A stretch of DNA of 64,000 bases from Effrenium voratum. Lineage: Eukaryota > Sar > Dinophyceae > Suessiales > Symbiodiniaceae. The number at the start of each line of letters is the position of its first letter. Positions within the stretch are counted from its first letter, which is position 1. The DNA lies in assembly GCA_963377175.1 (NCBI GenBank), contig CAUJNA010001735.1, forward strand, positions 743,106-807,105, in the 5' to 3' direction. Positions 53,119-63,326 of this stretch are shown here, piece after piece. The translations under genes were made by a program, and so were the position numbers. The notes beneath the pieces were generated by a model. That model was not told the origin of the DNA. It saw only the letters and a list, made by a program, of their open reading frames with translations, and ran no database searches.

Positions 53119-53521
53119 GTTGGAGCCCCGAACATGCTGATTGTTGTTTTGGACTTCCCTTCAAAGCCACAACAAAACGGGCACCCCGAAAAGCAGGCAG
53201 GCCATGAGTGTTTGTGTTTGTGCCTATGCGTGCGTACGGGCGGGTGGGTGCAGGTGTGTGTGTGTGTGCATTTTTAGTGTTTGGGTGTGCTTGTGTTTGT
53301 GCTTTTTTTGTTTCTTTGTAGAGGGAGAAAGAAAGAGAGATGTCAAACTACATGCTTCACTTCTTGCACTGGTGTTACATGCATGTGCACTACTGCAGGC
53401 CTTGAGCTCACTACAACTGCATGAGTCAAAAGGTTGGCAGCTGCAGCAGACTACATTGGTTTATGTTTGTGAGAACACTACAGCACTTGCACTTGTAGTA
53501 TTTGTAACTTCGATTTTAACG

Positions 53522-53541
53522 TGGTAGCGGAGCTGAGATCC
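53522..53541 (+). other. Primer binding site candidate
   Basis: TGGTAGCGGAGCTGAGATCC lies between the presumed LTR and gag. TGG + T + AGCGGAG fits the complement of an initiator-tRNA-Met 3' end (CCA, A73, acceptor stem with U72), the usual copia primer. The dinoflagellate tRNA itself is not in the window. Confidence 0.5.
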
Positions 53542-53602
53542 TAAACATAGGGGAGCTCCAGTATTCAGCAGTAAGTACTACAACCACTGCAACAGCAGTC
53601 AC

Positions 53603-54787
53603 ATGCCAAACTACTACGACATGTCAGGAGAAGCAGCATCAGCCTCAGCACAACAAACTACAGGAGCAGAGAACGGGCCAACAGCAGAAACAGTAGGAGC
53701 CACGACTACGGGAGCCGGAACAGAGCAAGACAACTACGTGCAGAGACTACTTCGATACAAACTGTCACCACCCTTCTTCACCGGTGACTACTTCCAGTCT
53801 GAAGAATGGCTGTTCAAACTACAAGCATACCTCGGCCTCATAGACCGAGACTTCGACCTGGTGCTACAACTAGCACAAGTAGCTACACGACAGATTGAGG
53901 ACACAGACATCAGAACACACATACTCGACCCTACACAAGCAAGCAAAGCAGTAGACCTGTCCTGAGATCTACACTATATCCTCATCAACATCTGTCAGGG
54001 GGCAGGCAAAACCACCACAACGCAAATGGATGTGAAACACTGCGACTCCTACACTACAGGTTCAGCCTACCACAGTAGGAACAAGAAGCGTTGGCTACCT
54101 TACCAAACTACTGGAACCTACATTCAATGAAGCGCAGTTTGAAGAGCAATTCCTACAATGGGAATACGACATCAACCGCTACGAGAAAGACAACGGCACA
54201 GCACTACCAGATGGAATAAGAATAGCAATGCTACTCAACAAGGAGCACTGCAGCAACATCTCCAACTGCGAGCTGGACAGATCACGAACTACATCGAGAT
54301 CAGAGCAGTCATCCTGGACTACTACAAGACGATTTCAGCCTTCTCAAGATCGACTTCAGCAGTAGGCACAAACTACAATGGAGGAGCTGCACCAATGGAT
54401 GTTGACAACATATGGAGGAAAGGCAGAAACTACAAAGGCAAAGGAAAAGGCAAAGGCCACTACAAAGGAAGCAGAATCAAAGGCAAGTACAGGAGCAAAG
54501 GACACTACAAGGGATTCGACAATGGCAACAAAGGAAGCTACAACAAAGAAGGATACAACAAAGAGCAAAGGAAAAGGCTACTCAGGATCCAAAGGATATG
54601 GATCAAGCAAGGGCTACAAAGACCAAGGAAACTACAGCAAAGCAAAAGGAAAAGGAAGCAACAACTACATGACATGCCACCGATGTGGCAAGCCTGGCCA
54701 TTGGGCACAGGACTGCAGAGCGCCGGTATGGCACATAGGAGAAGGAGAAGAACTACATCCACTAGAACAAGAACAACCAGATCATGA
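53603..54787 (+). pseudogene. gag: copia gag, frameshifted, with CCHC zinc knuckle
   Basis: Starts ATG 53603, with PPFFTGDYFQSEEWLFKLQA near 53770. The frame stops at 53965; similarity resumes in another frame near 54140 (FNEAQFEEQFLQWEYDINRY) and through LLNK and QLRAGQITNYIEIRAVILD. A Lys/Gly-rich tract leads into the zinc knuckle CHRCGKPGHWAQDC at 54675-54716 (C-X2-C-X4-H-X4-C, all ligands present). At least three frameshifts plus internal stops. Gag packages the element RNA; this copy cannot make a full product. Confidence 0.78.
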
Positions 54788-55658
54788 CAACAATGAAGAA
54801 CTACCTCAGGATGTGAACGACACCTGGGACTGGTACTACGAAGGAGAAGAAGGACAACACGAGGTAAACTACATGGAGGAGAACTGGAACGACTACGACT
54901 ATGACAACAGCTGGGATTGGAATGACAACAGCTACGAAGACACAGCAAACTACATTGGAGGCATCAACGAATCACACCTCACCATTGGACACATCAGACA
55001 AGCAAAGCCACTACTACCCAAGCACAAACCCAAATCACCACTTGGCAAGAAAACAACACACACAACATCATGGAACGACCACAGCAAGAGCTTTCAACAA
55101 TTCCTCCAAGAAGACACCACACAACGACATAGCAGCAGCAACACAACAGCAAAGGAACAAGAAGATTGAGGACACCATCACACACTACATCATGCACTCC
55201 AACTTCAAGTCACACCATCACCTGCTGATCGACTCAGGAGCATCTACACATGTTTGCCCGAAGGACGAGATTTACCGCTACGACCTTGTGGAGAATCAGT
55301 TCCACAACTCTACACGGTTACCAACAAGAAGATTCCTGTCTACGGCATCAAGTATGTTCCCTACAAGCAGAACAACTTCAGGATCATGATACCCCACTAC
55401 GTTTGTGATGTGAAGTATCCAATCCTCAGTGCATCAAGACTACTTGATAGAGGATATGGACTCGACTTCAATCCACGACACTGCACCGTCACACATGGAC
55501 AACAACAAGCGCACCTCATAAGACACTCAGGACTCTTGTACCTACAAGCAGAGAAGATCGACATCCCTACAGGGTTCGACATCTACCCAATGACTACAGA
55601 AAATGGAAAATCCATTGCTGTGATTCAACCTACAGAGAAAGCAAAACAACAACAATAA
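54788..55658 (+). pseudogene. copia protease region, frameshifted
   Basis: An acidic, Trp/Tyr-rich linker (TWDWYYEGEEGQHEVNYMEE) precedes the aspartic protease motif LLIDSGASTHVCP at about 55222-55260, with the catalytic D-S-G at 55231-55239. After a frameshift near 55290 the protease core continues: LYTVTNKKIPVYGIKYV, PHYVCDVKYPILSASRLLDR and HSGLLYLQAEKIDIPTGF. Stop at 55656-55658. The enzyme would mature Gag-Pol; this copy is inactivated. Confidence 0.8.
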
Positions 55659-56256
55659 CAAATTGCACCACTCACACACACACAGACCAAGGACTGCGAC
55701 AGGTCCTTGGTGGAAACACTGACTACTCGAAACTTGATGGCGGCTACGCCATCAGAGTCCACAAACGACCACGCAAAGCACTGTTCACAACACACAACAG
55801 TGGTTGCCCAATACCACAAGAAGAACTAGATGATTGGCGACTAACCATCATCAACAGACAAGGGCAAGAGCAAGAACAACTACAAGAGAACCCAACACAA
55901 CTTTCCAAACAAGAACTACAACGAAGACTAGCAGGCGACAACTGGACTGGACAAACCAGGTTCAGAAGAAAGTTAACACCTACACGCAGAGCAACATCAA
56001 AGACCACACCAACAAGGCAGAGCTCACAACCACAACGGCTAATGGACGCACCACCAACCAGATCAAAGATTCAACTACGAGCGCCACAAAAGATATGGAG
56101 ACGTAAAGCAGCACCTCCTACAGATCTCGACACCACACAACCAAAGCAGACAATACACAGACCACTCACAGCACAGGAGGACAACCAAGACTACTGGGAA
56201 AGACAAGGTGAACACTGGATAAAACACCATACAACACTTAGAACTATACACTCCTG
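55659..56256 (+). pseudogene. copia post-protease linker, broken at microsatellite
   Basis: Frames switch, but coding-like pieces remain: GGYAIRVHKRPRKALFTTHN, GCPIPQEELDDWRLTIINRQ, GDNWTGQTRFRRKLTP and DYWERQGEHWIKHHTTLRT. Then an in-frame reading of YTPDDDDDDD runs into the (GAT)n array. Integrase should follow in this element type but does not. Confidence 0.65.
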
Positions 56257-57000
56257 ATGATGATGATGATGATGATGAACATGATGAACATGATGAACAT
56301 GATGATGATGATGAAGAACACCACCATCATCACTTTCATCATCATGTCCATCATGATCATTTTCATCATCATGTTCATCATCATCATCATCATCTTCATC
56401 AGCATGTTCATCATCACCATCATCATTTTCATCATCATTTCATCATCATCATTTTCATCGTCATGTTCCTCATCATGTTCATCATCATCATCATCCTGAT
56501 GATCATCATCACTACGCATCCTCAGCATCACCAGCAGTTAACGTCATCACTATGCATCCCCAGCATCAGCAGCAGTCGTCATGACACTCATGACAACGCA
56601 TCTTCTGCATTTCCAGCCGGGTCTAACGGGACACATGAAAAAGAAGAGCGCCACGGCTTTGAACATGATGAGGAACAAGATCATGCTTACTCATCATGTT
56701 CATCATGAGGATGCGTAGTGATGATTATCATCAGGATGATGATGATGATAAACATGATGAGGAACGTGATGATGAAAATGGAGATGAAATTGAATCACAA
56801 TGATTCTGATGATGAAAGTGATGATGGTGTTTATCATCCTCATCCTCATTATCATCATCATCGTTTTCATCTTCATCATTATCATCATGTTCATTATCAT
56901 CATCATCATCATCATCATCATGTTCATCATCATTATTTTCATCATCATCATCATCATTTGCATCATCATGTTTCTCACCATGTTCGTGGCGCTCTTCTTT
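56257..57000. repeat. (GAT/CAT)n microsatellite complex
   Basis: Runs of GATGAT and CATCAT with GAACAT and TTCATC variants switch strand sense several times. One island (56565-56660) of unique sequence lies within. Long Asp/His/Met/Ile frames are artefacts. Confidence 0.93.
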
Positions 57001-57173
57001 TTCATATAAGTGTGCCGTTAGACCCGACTGGAAATGCAGAGGATGCGTTGTCATGATTGTCATGATAGCATCAGCAGCAGTTATCATGACAATCATGACA
57101 ACACATCCTCTGCATTTCCAGTAGGGTTTAACGGCACACTTGAAACGTATATGAAAAAGAAGAGCGCCACGGT
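56607..57173. repeat. Three copies of a unique unit, two forming a long hairpin
   Basis: GCATTTCCAG...GTCTAACGG...AAAAAGAAGAGCGCCACG occurs at 56607-56656 and 57112-57173, and inverted at 56987-57040. The copies at 56987-57065 and 57083-57173 form arms of about 80 nt around AGCATCAGCAGCAGTT. Confidence 0.75.
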
Positions 57174-57199
57174 AATGATGACGATCCGGATGATGTGAA

Positions 57200-57830
57200 C
57201 CATCACCTAACATCAACAATGATAGTAATCATCACTTAGACAAGGACAAAGACAAAACCTTCCCATGCGCCTTGCCTTTGGAGACAGGGGTCGGCGGATG
57301 ATGATGCTGACAGCATAACGATGACAGCAACCATCACGTACTAAATGGACGCGCAAACGACGTCCTAGTGAGTTCACCAGCATCGTGATGACAGAATCAA
57401 GCTGACACACAAGCCACGAACCGACGACGTTTTGATGAATTCAACAGCCTCAGGATGACGCCGACAGCATCTTGATGATGTGGAAAGATGACACGGGCAG
57501 CATCATTGCGCTCCGCATCATCATGATGCAGGCATTATCATGATGATACCGCAAACATGAAACATCTTGTGCACCGGCAACCCCCAAAATAGCACCCTGC
57601 CATCATTGACAAGATGCGCTCGTGCGATCACCAGCGCCATCCCCCAAAACAGCACCCGCGCCAAGACCCCCTGCACTGCATGCACCCTAGCCCCCTGCGG
57701 CCAACTCGCAAAATGCGCCCGCACCGTCACCAGCACCTCAAACAGCGCCTGCACCCTAAACAGCCTGCCCCCTAGCACCCGGCTGTCTCGCAAACCACTT
57801 TCCCCTCAAAAGTTCGAACCCCTACAGCTT
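57200..57830. other. GATG-rich tail and C-rich degenerate repeats
   Basis: To about 57560 the sequence keeps scattered GATGATG and CATCATG. From 57580 to 57790 it is C-rich, with irregular CACCAGC, CCCCAAAA and GCACCC phrases. No gene supported. Confidence 0.45.
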
Positions 57831-57834
57831 TCAG

Positions 57835-57987
57835 CTGTGTGGACTCCGGCCCAGGCACCAGTCGGGTCAAGGAGGCTGCGCGCAGGGAGTCCAAGGCCGA
57901 GAAGCGCTCCGTTTCGCCTGTGGGTATTTGCGGAGGTGGCGATTGCTGCTGCAGCTCGGCGGCTGTCTCTGGTCAAAGTCAGCTGGC
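57835..57987 (+). CDS. Probable exon before IE3, frame uncertain
   Basis: Acceptor CTACAGCTTTCAG. One frame reads GTSRVKEAARRESKAEKRS then VSPVGICGGGDCCCSSAA; another reads LRFACGYLRRWRLLLQLGG. Both have high G/C third positions. It ends where the IE3 copy starts. Confidence 0.32.
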
Positions 57988-58092
57988 CATGGTTCAAAAC
58001 CAATTGGGATCCCATTTTGGATAGGTGCACCACCCATGTGAGTCTATTTTAGTTGGGATTCAATTGTTCACTGGGTACGGGGTTTCGATCCA
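57984..58092 (+). mobile_element. IE3 element, plus copy
   Basis: TGGCCATGGTTCAAAACC at the left and GGTTTCGATCCATC at the right; CAGCTG lies just outside or at both ends. Confidence 0.6.
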
Positions 58093-58182
58093 TCAGCTGC
58101 CTTCCTGAGTTTGGACTTGACACTTTGGGCTTGGACCGTTTTGGCCAACAGTTTTCACTTTCGTTCGGCCCATCAACTCGAG
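58092..58182 (+). mobile_element. IE7 element, copy
   Basis: CTGCCTTCCTGAGTTTGGAC at the left, TTGGACCGTTTTGGCC inside, ATCAACTCGAGAAGTGAGG across the right end. Directly continuous with the IE3 copy. Confidence 0.52.
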
Positions 58183-58680
58183 AAGTGAGGGTGCGGAAGT
58201 GGGCTCGTTTATCCTGCCAGGTGCCTTTGAGAATGGTAAAAGAATGGGCGTGTCTTGGCCTTGTCTTTCAGTGGTTTTAACGGAAACCACCATTTTACAT
58301 TCCCGCATGGCTGTTTATTCCTTGAGTGATATGGGTGGTCTTAGAATAGATGGGTGTCTTAGAATAGTGCCAAAGTTTTTTGGGGATTCCCTTTCGGGAT
58401 TTTAAAGGAACTGACAGCTTCTGCACTACCAACACCCCCCAAACAAGTGCTTGTTGGAGAACTAGGTTTTTGAGTGGTGCCTTTTTACATTTTTTTGGGG
58501 AGAGTTTGCCTACTAAAATAGACTACAGAAAAAACGGGTACCCTGATTCTAACCTCTCTACTGAAGGAACTAGACAATACTTGGGATTTTGGACATGGGA
58601 AAAAGCAGTTGTTCGTGGGTGCTGATATTGAGGTTCTTGATTTACCCCAGGCCAAAATGCACCTCCAAACTGATTGGTAG
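58183..58680 (+). CDS. Exons joined across IE1 copy I, unknown protein
   Basis: Exon 58183-58235 (SEGAEVGSFILPGAFENG) follows the IE7 end. Exons 58408-58465 and 58574-58680 join in phase when IE1 copy I (58466-58573, GT...AG) is removed. They read ELTASALPTPPKQVLVGEL then DNTWDFGHGKKQLFVGAD and IEVLDLPQAKMHLQTDW, with TAG at 58678-58680. The link from the first exon to the others is not phased. Family not recognised. Confidence 0.52.
58462..58573 (+). mobile_element. IE1 copy I, acting as an intron
   Basis: CTAGGTTTTTGAG ... ACTAAAATAGACTACAG ... GATTCTAACCTCTC ... CTGAAGGAACTAG. Flanks AGAA and ACAA (3 of 4). Confidence 0.78.
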
Positions 58681-58689
58681 ACGATTCGA

Positions 58690-59260
58690 ATCGTCGGCCA
58701 AATTCACACACACACACATGTGTGTCTTAGACTAGAACCCAGGACGCTTGGGTTTTGTTTGGCTTCCCTTTGGATGGACAAAATCCATTTGCACCAGTTG
58801 GATTTCGGTTATTTATAAACTCATTGTTGTAGGGTGTCATGCCTCCTGGTGCAGGTTCTGCCCATCCATTATATGTGATGTGGGTGTGACTGTGTTAAAC
58901 TAAAAACCATTGGGTGGTCTTCCTTTTGGCTTCCCTTCAAGTACCAACCAAAAAGGTATCTACTATTTCAAAAGCTCCCATGTGTGTGTTTTGTGTATTT
59001 GTCTTTGTTTTGAGGGACGCTACAAAGGACACCAGCCATTTTGAGGTCCCCGAATTTGAGTGCATCCCGATTTCTAGACCACCTCTCTCAACTGAACCTG
59101 GCGCAGGATTTGTCCAAGCCTTGGCGTGCCAGTCCATGAAAAAGGCAATTGACCACCGAGTAGTTTGACAAGCAAAGGTTATTTTTTGGGGGGCAAGTGA
59201 CAACAGCAACCCAGCAATATGGAACTCCAAAAGGGCTCCAATCTCCAGAGGAGACTCCTG
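58690..59260. other. No confident gene
   Basis: A short (CA)n/(GT)n palindromic stretch lies at 58707-58726. No supported exon. Confidence 0.35.
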
Positions 59261-59264
59261 TGAA

Positions 59265-59890
59265 CATGGTGGCGGTTTAGCTTCGCTGCCCATTGCCTTG
59301 GCGCATGTTGGAAGATTGCTGTTTCCACACGCAACAAGCCGCAGAACTTGCTGAAAGATGTCAATGGTGAAACATCCACGGGCTTTAGTTTCGACGATAG
59401 AATTGGATCCCTTATGGACGCCTTTTTATGTTGGTCGTCTTCTATCCCCCTTGCATTCTTGTTGGGAAAACAGGAAATGGTTGACTCGTCGTCAAATGAT
59501 GGACCCGTTCGCGTGTTTGAAAGCGGGGCTGACATGAAATTTGGATTTTTACCTTCCTGAGCCCTTTTCGCCCCCCGTTTGGAGCTCGGCTTGTTCGCCC
59601 GGTTTGACCGGTTCACCGCTTTGCCTAGGTCCCCAGGATCGTGCCCTTTTACCCTTTTTGAGGGGATGGTTTTGCTGCTAGAATAGATTACAGGAAAAAA
59701 AGGGTACCCTTAGTCTAACCTCTCTGCTGGAGGACCTAGCCTTTGTCCCTCCTTCGTCGCTTGTTTATCCCTCTTCATCGGCCTTGACATGCTCGGCACC
59801 ACTGCATCATGCAACATGGTTGGTTGCTGCTTGGCTCTGAGTCAGGACGAGCTGGGGCTTGATCAAAGGGAAGCCAACGCAAGTCACTAG
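59265..59890 (+). CDS. Three-exon gene 3' end split by IE1 copy J
   Basis: Exons (at most 59265)-59513, 59585-59628 and 59740-59890, phases 0 then 2/1. They read IAVSTRNKPQNLLKDVNGET, then SFDDRIGSLMDAFLCWSSS and IPLAFLLGKQEMVDSSSND; then LGLFARFDRFTALP; then LCPSFVACLSLFIGLDMLG and CNMVGCCLALSQDELGL, stop TAG 59888-59890. The second exon follows a fine acceptor (CGCCCCCCGTTTGGAG). The third holds a hydrophobic stretch that could span a membrane. IE1 sits exactly between exons two and three. A longer minus-strand frame (59179-59616) overlaps but has poorer codon bias. Function unknown. Confidence 0.52.
59625..59739 (+). mobile_element. IE1 copy J, acting as an intron
   Basis: CTAGGTCCCCAGGATCGTG ... 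CTGGAGGACCTAG. CTTTG lies one base outside each end. Splicing 59629-59739 restores an open frame. Confidence 0.8.
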
Positions 59891-60087
59891 TCACTCGACA
59901 CTTCGCGGTACAACAAGCAAACACCGCCTTTGACACATACAGGTTCATGCACACCATGTCACTGTTTCATGCCGCTGCCTTACCGCCCATGTTTTCGTGG
60001 TGCCCGGTGATCCCCTTTTTCGTGGTGCCCGGTGCCCGGTGTTTTCGTGGTGCCCGGTCAAGCGCACGGGTTTTTTTCCACCCCCAG

Positions 60088-60539
60088 CGAGGGCGTCGCT
60101 TTTTTCGCGCCGTTCGAGGCAGCTTCGTGGAGGGCAGCGTGGCGACTCCGCTGCTGGTGAGTGCCAGCACCTTTGGCAGCTGGGGTCACCTGGCGGCTCA
60201 TTTCCGGGCTAGGTCCCCCAGGATCGTGCCTTTTTTTTTCCGTTTCTGTTTTGGGGGGAGGGTTTTGCTGCTAGAATGGACTACAGAAAAAAGGATGCCC
60301 TTATTCTAACCTCTCTACTGGAGGACCTAGAACAAATCACTGTTTTGGCTCCTGGGTGAAATCAATTGTGGTGAGCTCCTTTTTTTTGCCGAACAGTGGG
60401 ACCGAGGCAAGTGCAAGCTGATCAGGCCCTATGCCAGGAGTGGGTTTTCGTTTTGCCGCACCTACAATACCGAGTGCCCCAATTGCCGGAAGCTGGTTTG
60501 TGCCAACAACGGCGCTGGCAGCTGCAACTGGGACGGAAG
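60088..60539 (+). CDS. Exons around IE1 copy K, Cys-rich segment
   Basis: Exon 60088-60212, after TTCCACCCCCAG, reads RGRRFFRAVRGSFVEGSVAT then PLLVSASTFGSWGHLAAHF. After IE1 a short open stretch (TNHCFGSW) reaches 60354; exon 60397-60539 follows TTTTTTTTGCCGAACAG and ends GGAAG/GTGAGA. It reads WDRGKCKLIRPYARSGFSF then CRTYNTECPNCRKLVC and GSCNWDG, six cysteines in about 40 residues, a possible metal-binding or disulfide-rich fold. An alternative donor (CTGCTG/GTGAGT, 60156) would put IE1 inside one larger intron. Family not recognised. Confidence 0.5.
60209..60330 (+). mobile_element. IE1 copy K
   Basis: CTAGGTCCCCCAGGATCGTG ... TTATTCTAACCTCTC ... CTGGAGGACCTAG, full length. No target duplication seen. 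Confidence 0.8.
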
Positions 60540-60789
60540 GTGAGATGCGGACGAAGAGATCTCGACCTCTTCAGTGCGCGGCAGAGCGAGAAAACGGGTG
60601 TGACACGGCGGCCAAGAAACATAGGGGACCTAGAGAATTACGAATAGTTCACAACTCACAATGCATCATGCACATATATATATATATATGTATGCTACCC
60701 CCCCTAAATGTCGATATTTTTGTTGGTTTCAATGGTATTTGCGGTGTGTGATGCTGTTTTCGGTGCTTTGGGGAAAGCGGCAAAAATAG

Positions 60790-61490
60790 CTGCCTCACTG
60801 AAGTCTGTTTAGATTCTACCTGGGTAATGTCTATCTAGATTCATTGGAGATCTTAATCCTAGAAAAAGAGACCCGCTTCAAAGCCGAACTTGAAATACTC
60901 ATTCCAATTAAGAATATTGTTTGAACAAAGGCCTACTTAAATTCTGGTTAAAACTAGACATTCTACTAGACATGTGTCCTTATTAAATTGTATTTCATGT
61001 CTGATCAAAAGTACAGCTAGAACACGGTATAAATTCCAGTTTCAAATTCGACTTTGAATCGAGCACCTATTTAGATTATCTTTATACTAGAAATCGTACC
61101 AGGAATATTTTCTCACTAAACTCCACTTAAATGTTATAGAGAATTGAAAGCACAATCCTGGAAAAAGACCCCCTTTAGAATCTAGTTTGACAAAATTCGA
61201 AATTATATGTTGAAACGTGTTCAATTCTACTGTTTGATCATAATGTAAACATCATATTACAATGACATGATTCTAGTAGAGTTTCTGGTTTTAACGATCA
61301 TTTAGATGGGGTTGGTTGAAATACGGGCTTTAATTGGGTTTATTACAAGTCTTCTTTGAACAGGAAAACCTCCTACTAAAATTATTTCCTTATTAAGGAA
61401 GAAGACAAGGAGACCGCCGTTACAGTCTAATGTGACATCAACATGCTAATTAAGAATATCCTATTTAAAGTACTTGTTCAGAGTTGATAG
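60790..61490. other. AT-rich core of the composite element
   Basis: About 700 bp of low-GC sequence rich in TTCTAGATT, AATTCTGGTTAAAAC and CTACTAGAC variants. No open frames of note. Confidence 0.6.
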
Positions 61491-61639
61491 GTAGTTGCAG
61501 TGTTTTCTGCCTTTTTGGGGGCTTTGGGGAAAGCTGCAAAAAGCAGAGCACATGTCCAAAGACAATCTGCAAGCTTCAGGTTAAACACATTTCTAAGCCG
61601 AGGTTTGGTCAGAAGATGCCTAAAACAGCAGCAAAGAAG

Positions 61640-62200
61640 AGAGTCAGGGCCCCAAACCGTTTGAACCATTGAAACCCTTTCTGAGAGGAAAGGTCCCTCC
61701 CCCAACAAGGCCCCAAACCGTTTAAAGCCTTTTTCAGAGGAAAGACCAGCCCCCCCAAAAGCCTAAAACTGTTTAAACCGTTTTAACCGTTTCAGCCCTT
61801 TCTTTCTCAGAGGAAAGGTCCCCCCCAGCCCTTTACCCCCCAAGGCCATGGGGCCCCAAAACCGTTTGAACTGTTTAAACCAACCCTTCCTCAAAGGAAA
61901 AAGCTCCCTCTCCAGGGTTCTGACCAAAACCGTTTACACCGTTGAAACCCGCTCTCAAATGAAAGCCCGCCTTGCAGGGTTGAACCTGGGAGAGGGTTCA
62001 AACGGTTTGAACTTTTTTGGGCCCGGACCTTTCCTGTCAGAGAGGGTTTAAACTTAAACGTTTCAAAGGGTTTTGGGCCCAGACCTTTTCTCTGAGAAAG
62101 GGTTTAAACGCTTTAAACGGTTCAAACGGTTTTGGGCCCGGACCTTTCCTCTGAGAAAGGGTGCAAATGGGTTAAACGGTTCGAACGGTTGAGCTGGAGA
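61640..62200. repeat. AACCGTTTGAAC / GTTCAAACGG array that flips orientation
   Basis: Up to about 61960 units read CCCCAAAACCGTTT...CAGAGGAAAGGTCC; afterwards they read GGACCTTTCCTCTGAGAAAG...AACGGTTCAAACGG, the reverse complement. Unit length is about 60-80 bp. Confidence 0.72.
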
Positions 62201-62284
62201 GTCTTTTTCCTTTTGCAGAGTCAGATGTAGTTGGGCATCACAGATGAAGACAGACGAAAAAGGTCGACATTTGGAGGGGGGCAC

Positions 62285-62355
62285 CATGAATATATATATA
62301 TATATATGTGTGTATATATATACACATATATATATATATATGTGTATATACATAT
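62285..62355. repeat. (TA)n/(TG) microsatellite
   Basis: Alternating ATATAT with GTGTGTA and TACACA islands; partly self-complementary. Confidence 0.85.
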
Positions 62356-62359
62356 GCAA

Positions 62360-63326
62360 TGTTTGACTTAAGTACCCCACAACCCCACTCTAATGATTTT
62401 GGCTTATAGCTTTGTTCAGTTTGAATCACCATGGAAACCTTCATGTTGGGCTCCAGAGGTCCGTTTGGCTCATTTTGCCACGGGTTCAGTTCTGCGGGTT
62501 GGTTGCAGGCGTGAAGGGCTTTGGTTGTTGCTTAGCTACGCGACCCTGTGCTTTCGAAGGCCGGGAGCTAGGGCCCACCCGTAGCCCTGGTTGGGACATA
62601 TGCCGTCGACTTGGCGGAAGCTGGGGCGATTTTTTTCGGTGGGCGGCTTTCGGTCGCAAGTGCGCTTTCATGCAGGTCCGAGCATGGATTTTCAGTGCGA
62701 ACGGATGTCCACAGTAGCCCAAGAAAACGGATTCTCCAACTTTTTGGAAGGAATGGGTCCATAGATGGCAATTCCACTGCGCAGCACTCCTTCCTGAGCT
62801 TGTGGCTCCCCCAAAAAAACTCATGTGCGATTGTCTAAATTGTCATAAGGCGAGGTATCTGAGCAACCAACACGTGAGCCCGTCCTTTCGTGGCATGTGC
62901 TGGGTATGGCTCGGCAGAACAGGTTGGGTTTTCTTTTGGACGGCCCAAAAGCACGCGTGTTTGTTGACCTTAAATGATCTTCACAAAGAGTCGATTCTCC
63001 AACGAGACGCTTCCCAGGGCGAGTCCAGCTCGACATGAAAATCGGACAAACGAGAACGTGCCAAGGTTCAAGGGATTTTCATTTCACAGGAGTGATAGGC
63101 TTTCTTAGGTGCCGTGTGAGGTGGGGTATCGAGAGTGCCCACGAGAAACCACAGGGATCCCTGTCCATTTGGGCCCTATTTTGACTCACACCCTGTGCTG
63201 ACGGGAATCCCCGGCAGAATTCAAAAGAGGTGTTTTGCGTGTGGTGTCCATTCAATCCAATTCAAGAAAACGGGTAGTTACATTTTACCAGGTGCACCCA
63301 GAAAAGCGTCCTACTTGGATCGCCAG
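62360..63326. other. Weakly coding-like, unassigned
   Basis: 62676-62830 (SEHGFSVRTDVHSSPRKRI), after ATGCAG, is open but only moderately biased. Nothing else firm. Confidence 0.25.

Larger units (their letters stand above)
53330..56256 (+). mobile_element. Decayed Ty1/copia-type retrotransposon, 5' part
   Basis: A primer-binding-site-like sequence, a gag with zinc knuckle, an aspartic protease motif and a long Gln/Thr-rich linker are present in the order expected for copia elements. Integrase, reverse transcriptase and RNase H are absent: nothing resembling them is seen downstream. Several frameshifts and stops break the coding region. The 5' LTR start is not defined; sequence from about 53340 to 53520 is probably LTR. 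The 3' end is lost at a GAT/CAT microsatellite. The A- and C-rich plus strand (ACTAC, CAACA) differs sharply from host exons. Confidence 0.8.
60672..62310. mobile_element. Composite inverted-repeat element, 1.6 kb
   Basis: The left end (TA-run, GCTACCCCCCCTAAATGTCGA, TTTTTGT) is the inverse of the right end (GACGAAAAAGGTCGACATTTG, GAGGGGGGCACCATG, TA-run). Within are GCTTTGGGGAAAGC direct repeats (60758, 61518), an AT-rich core, and an orientation-switching array. No transposase seen; a non-autonomous element or a composite of nested repeats. Confidence 0.55.

Noticed and set aside
59179..59616. 145-codon minus-strand ORF
   Set aside because: The plus-strand frame in the same place has better codon bias and a phased splice chain to 59890.
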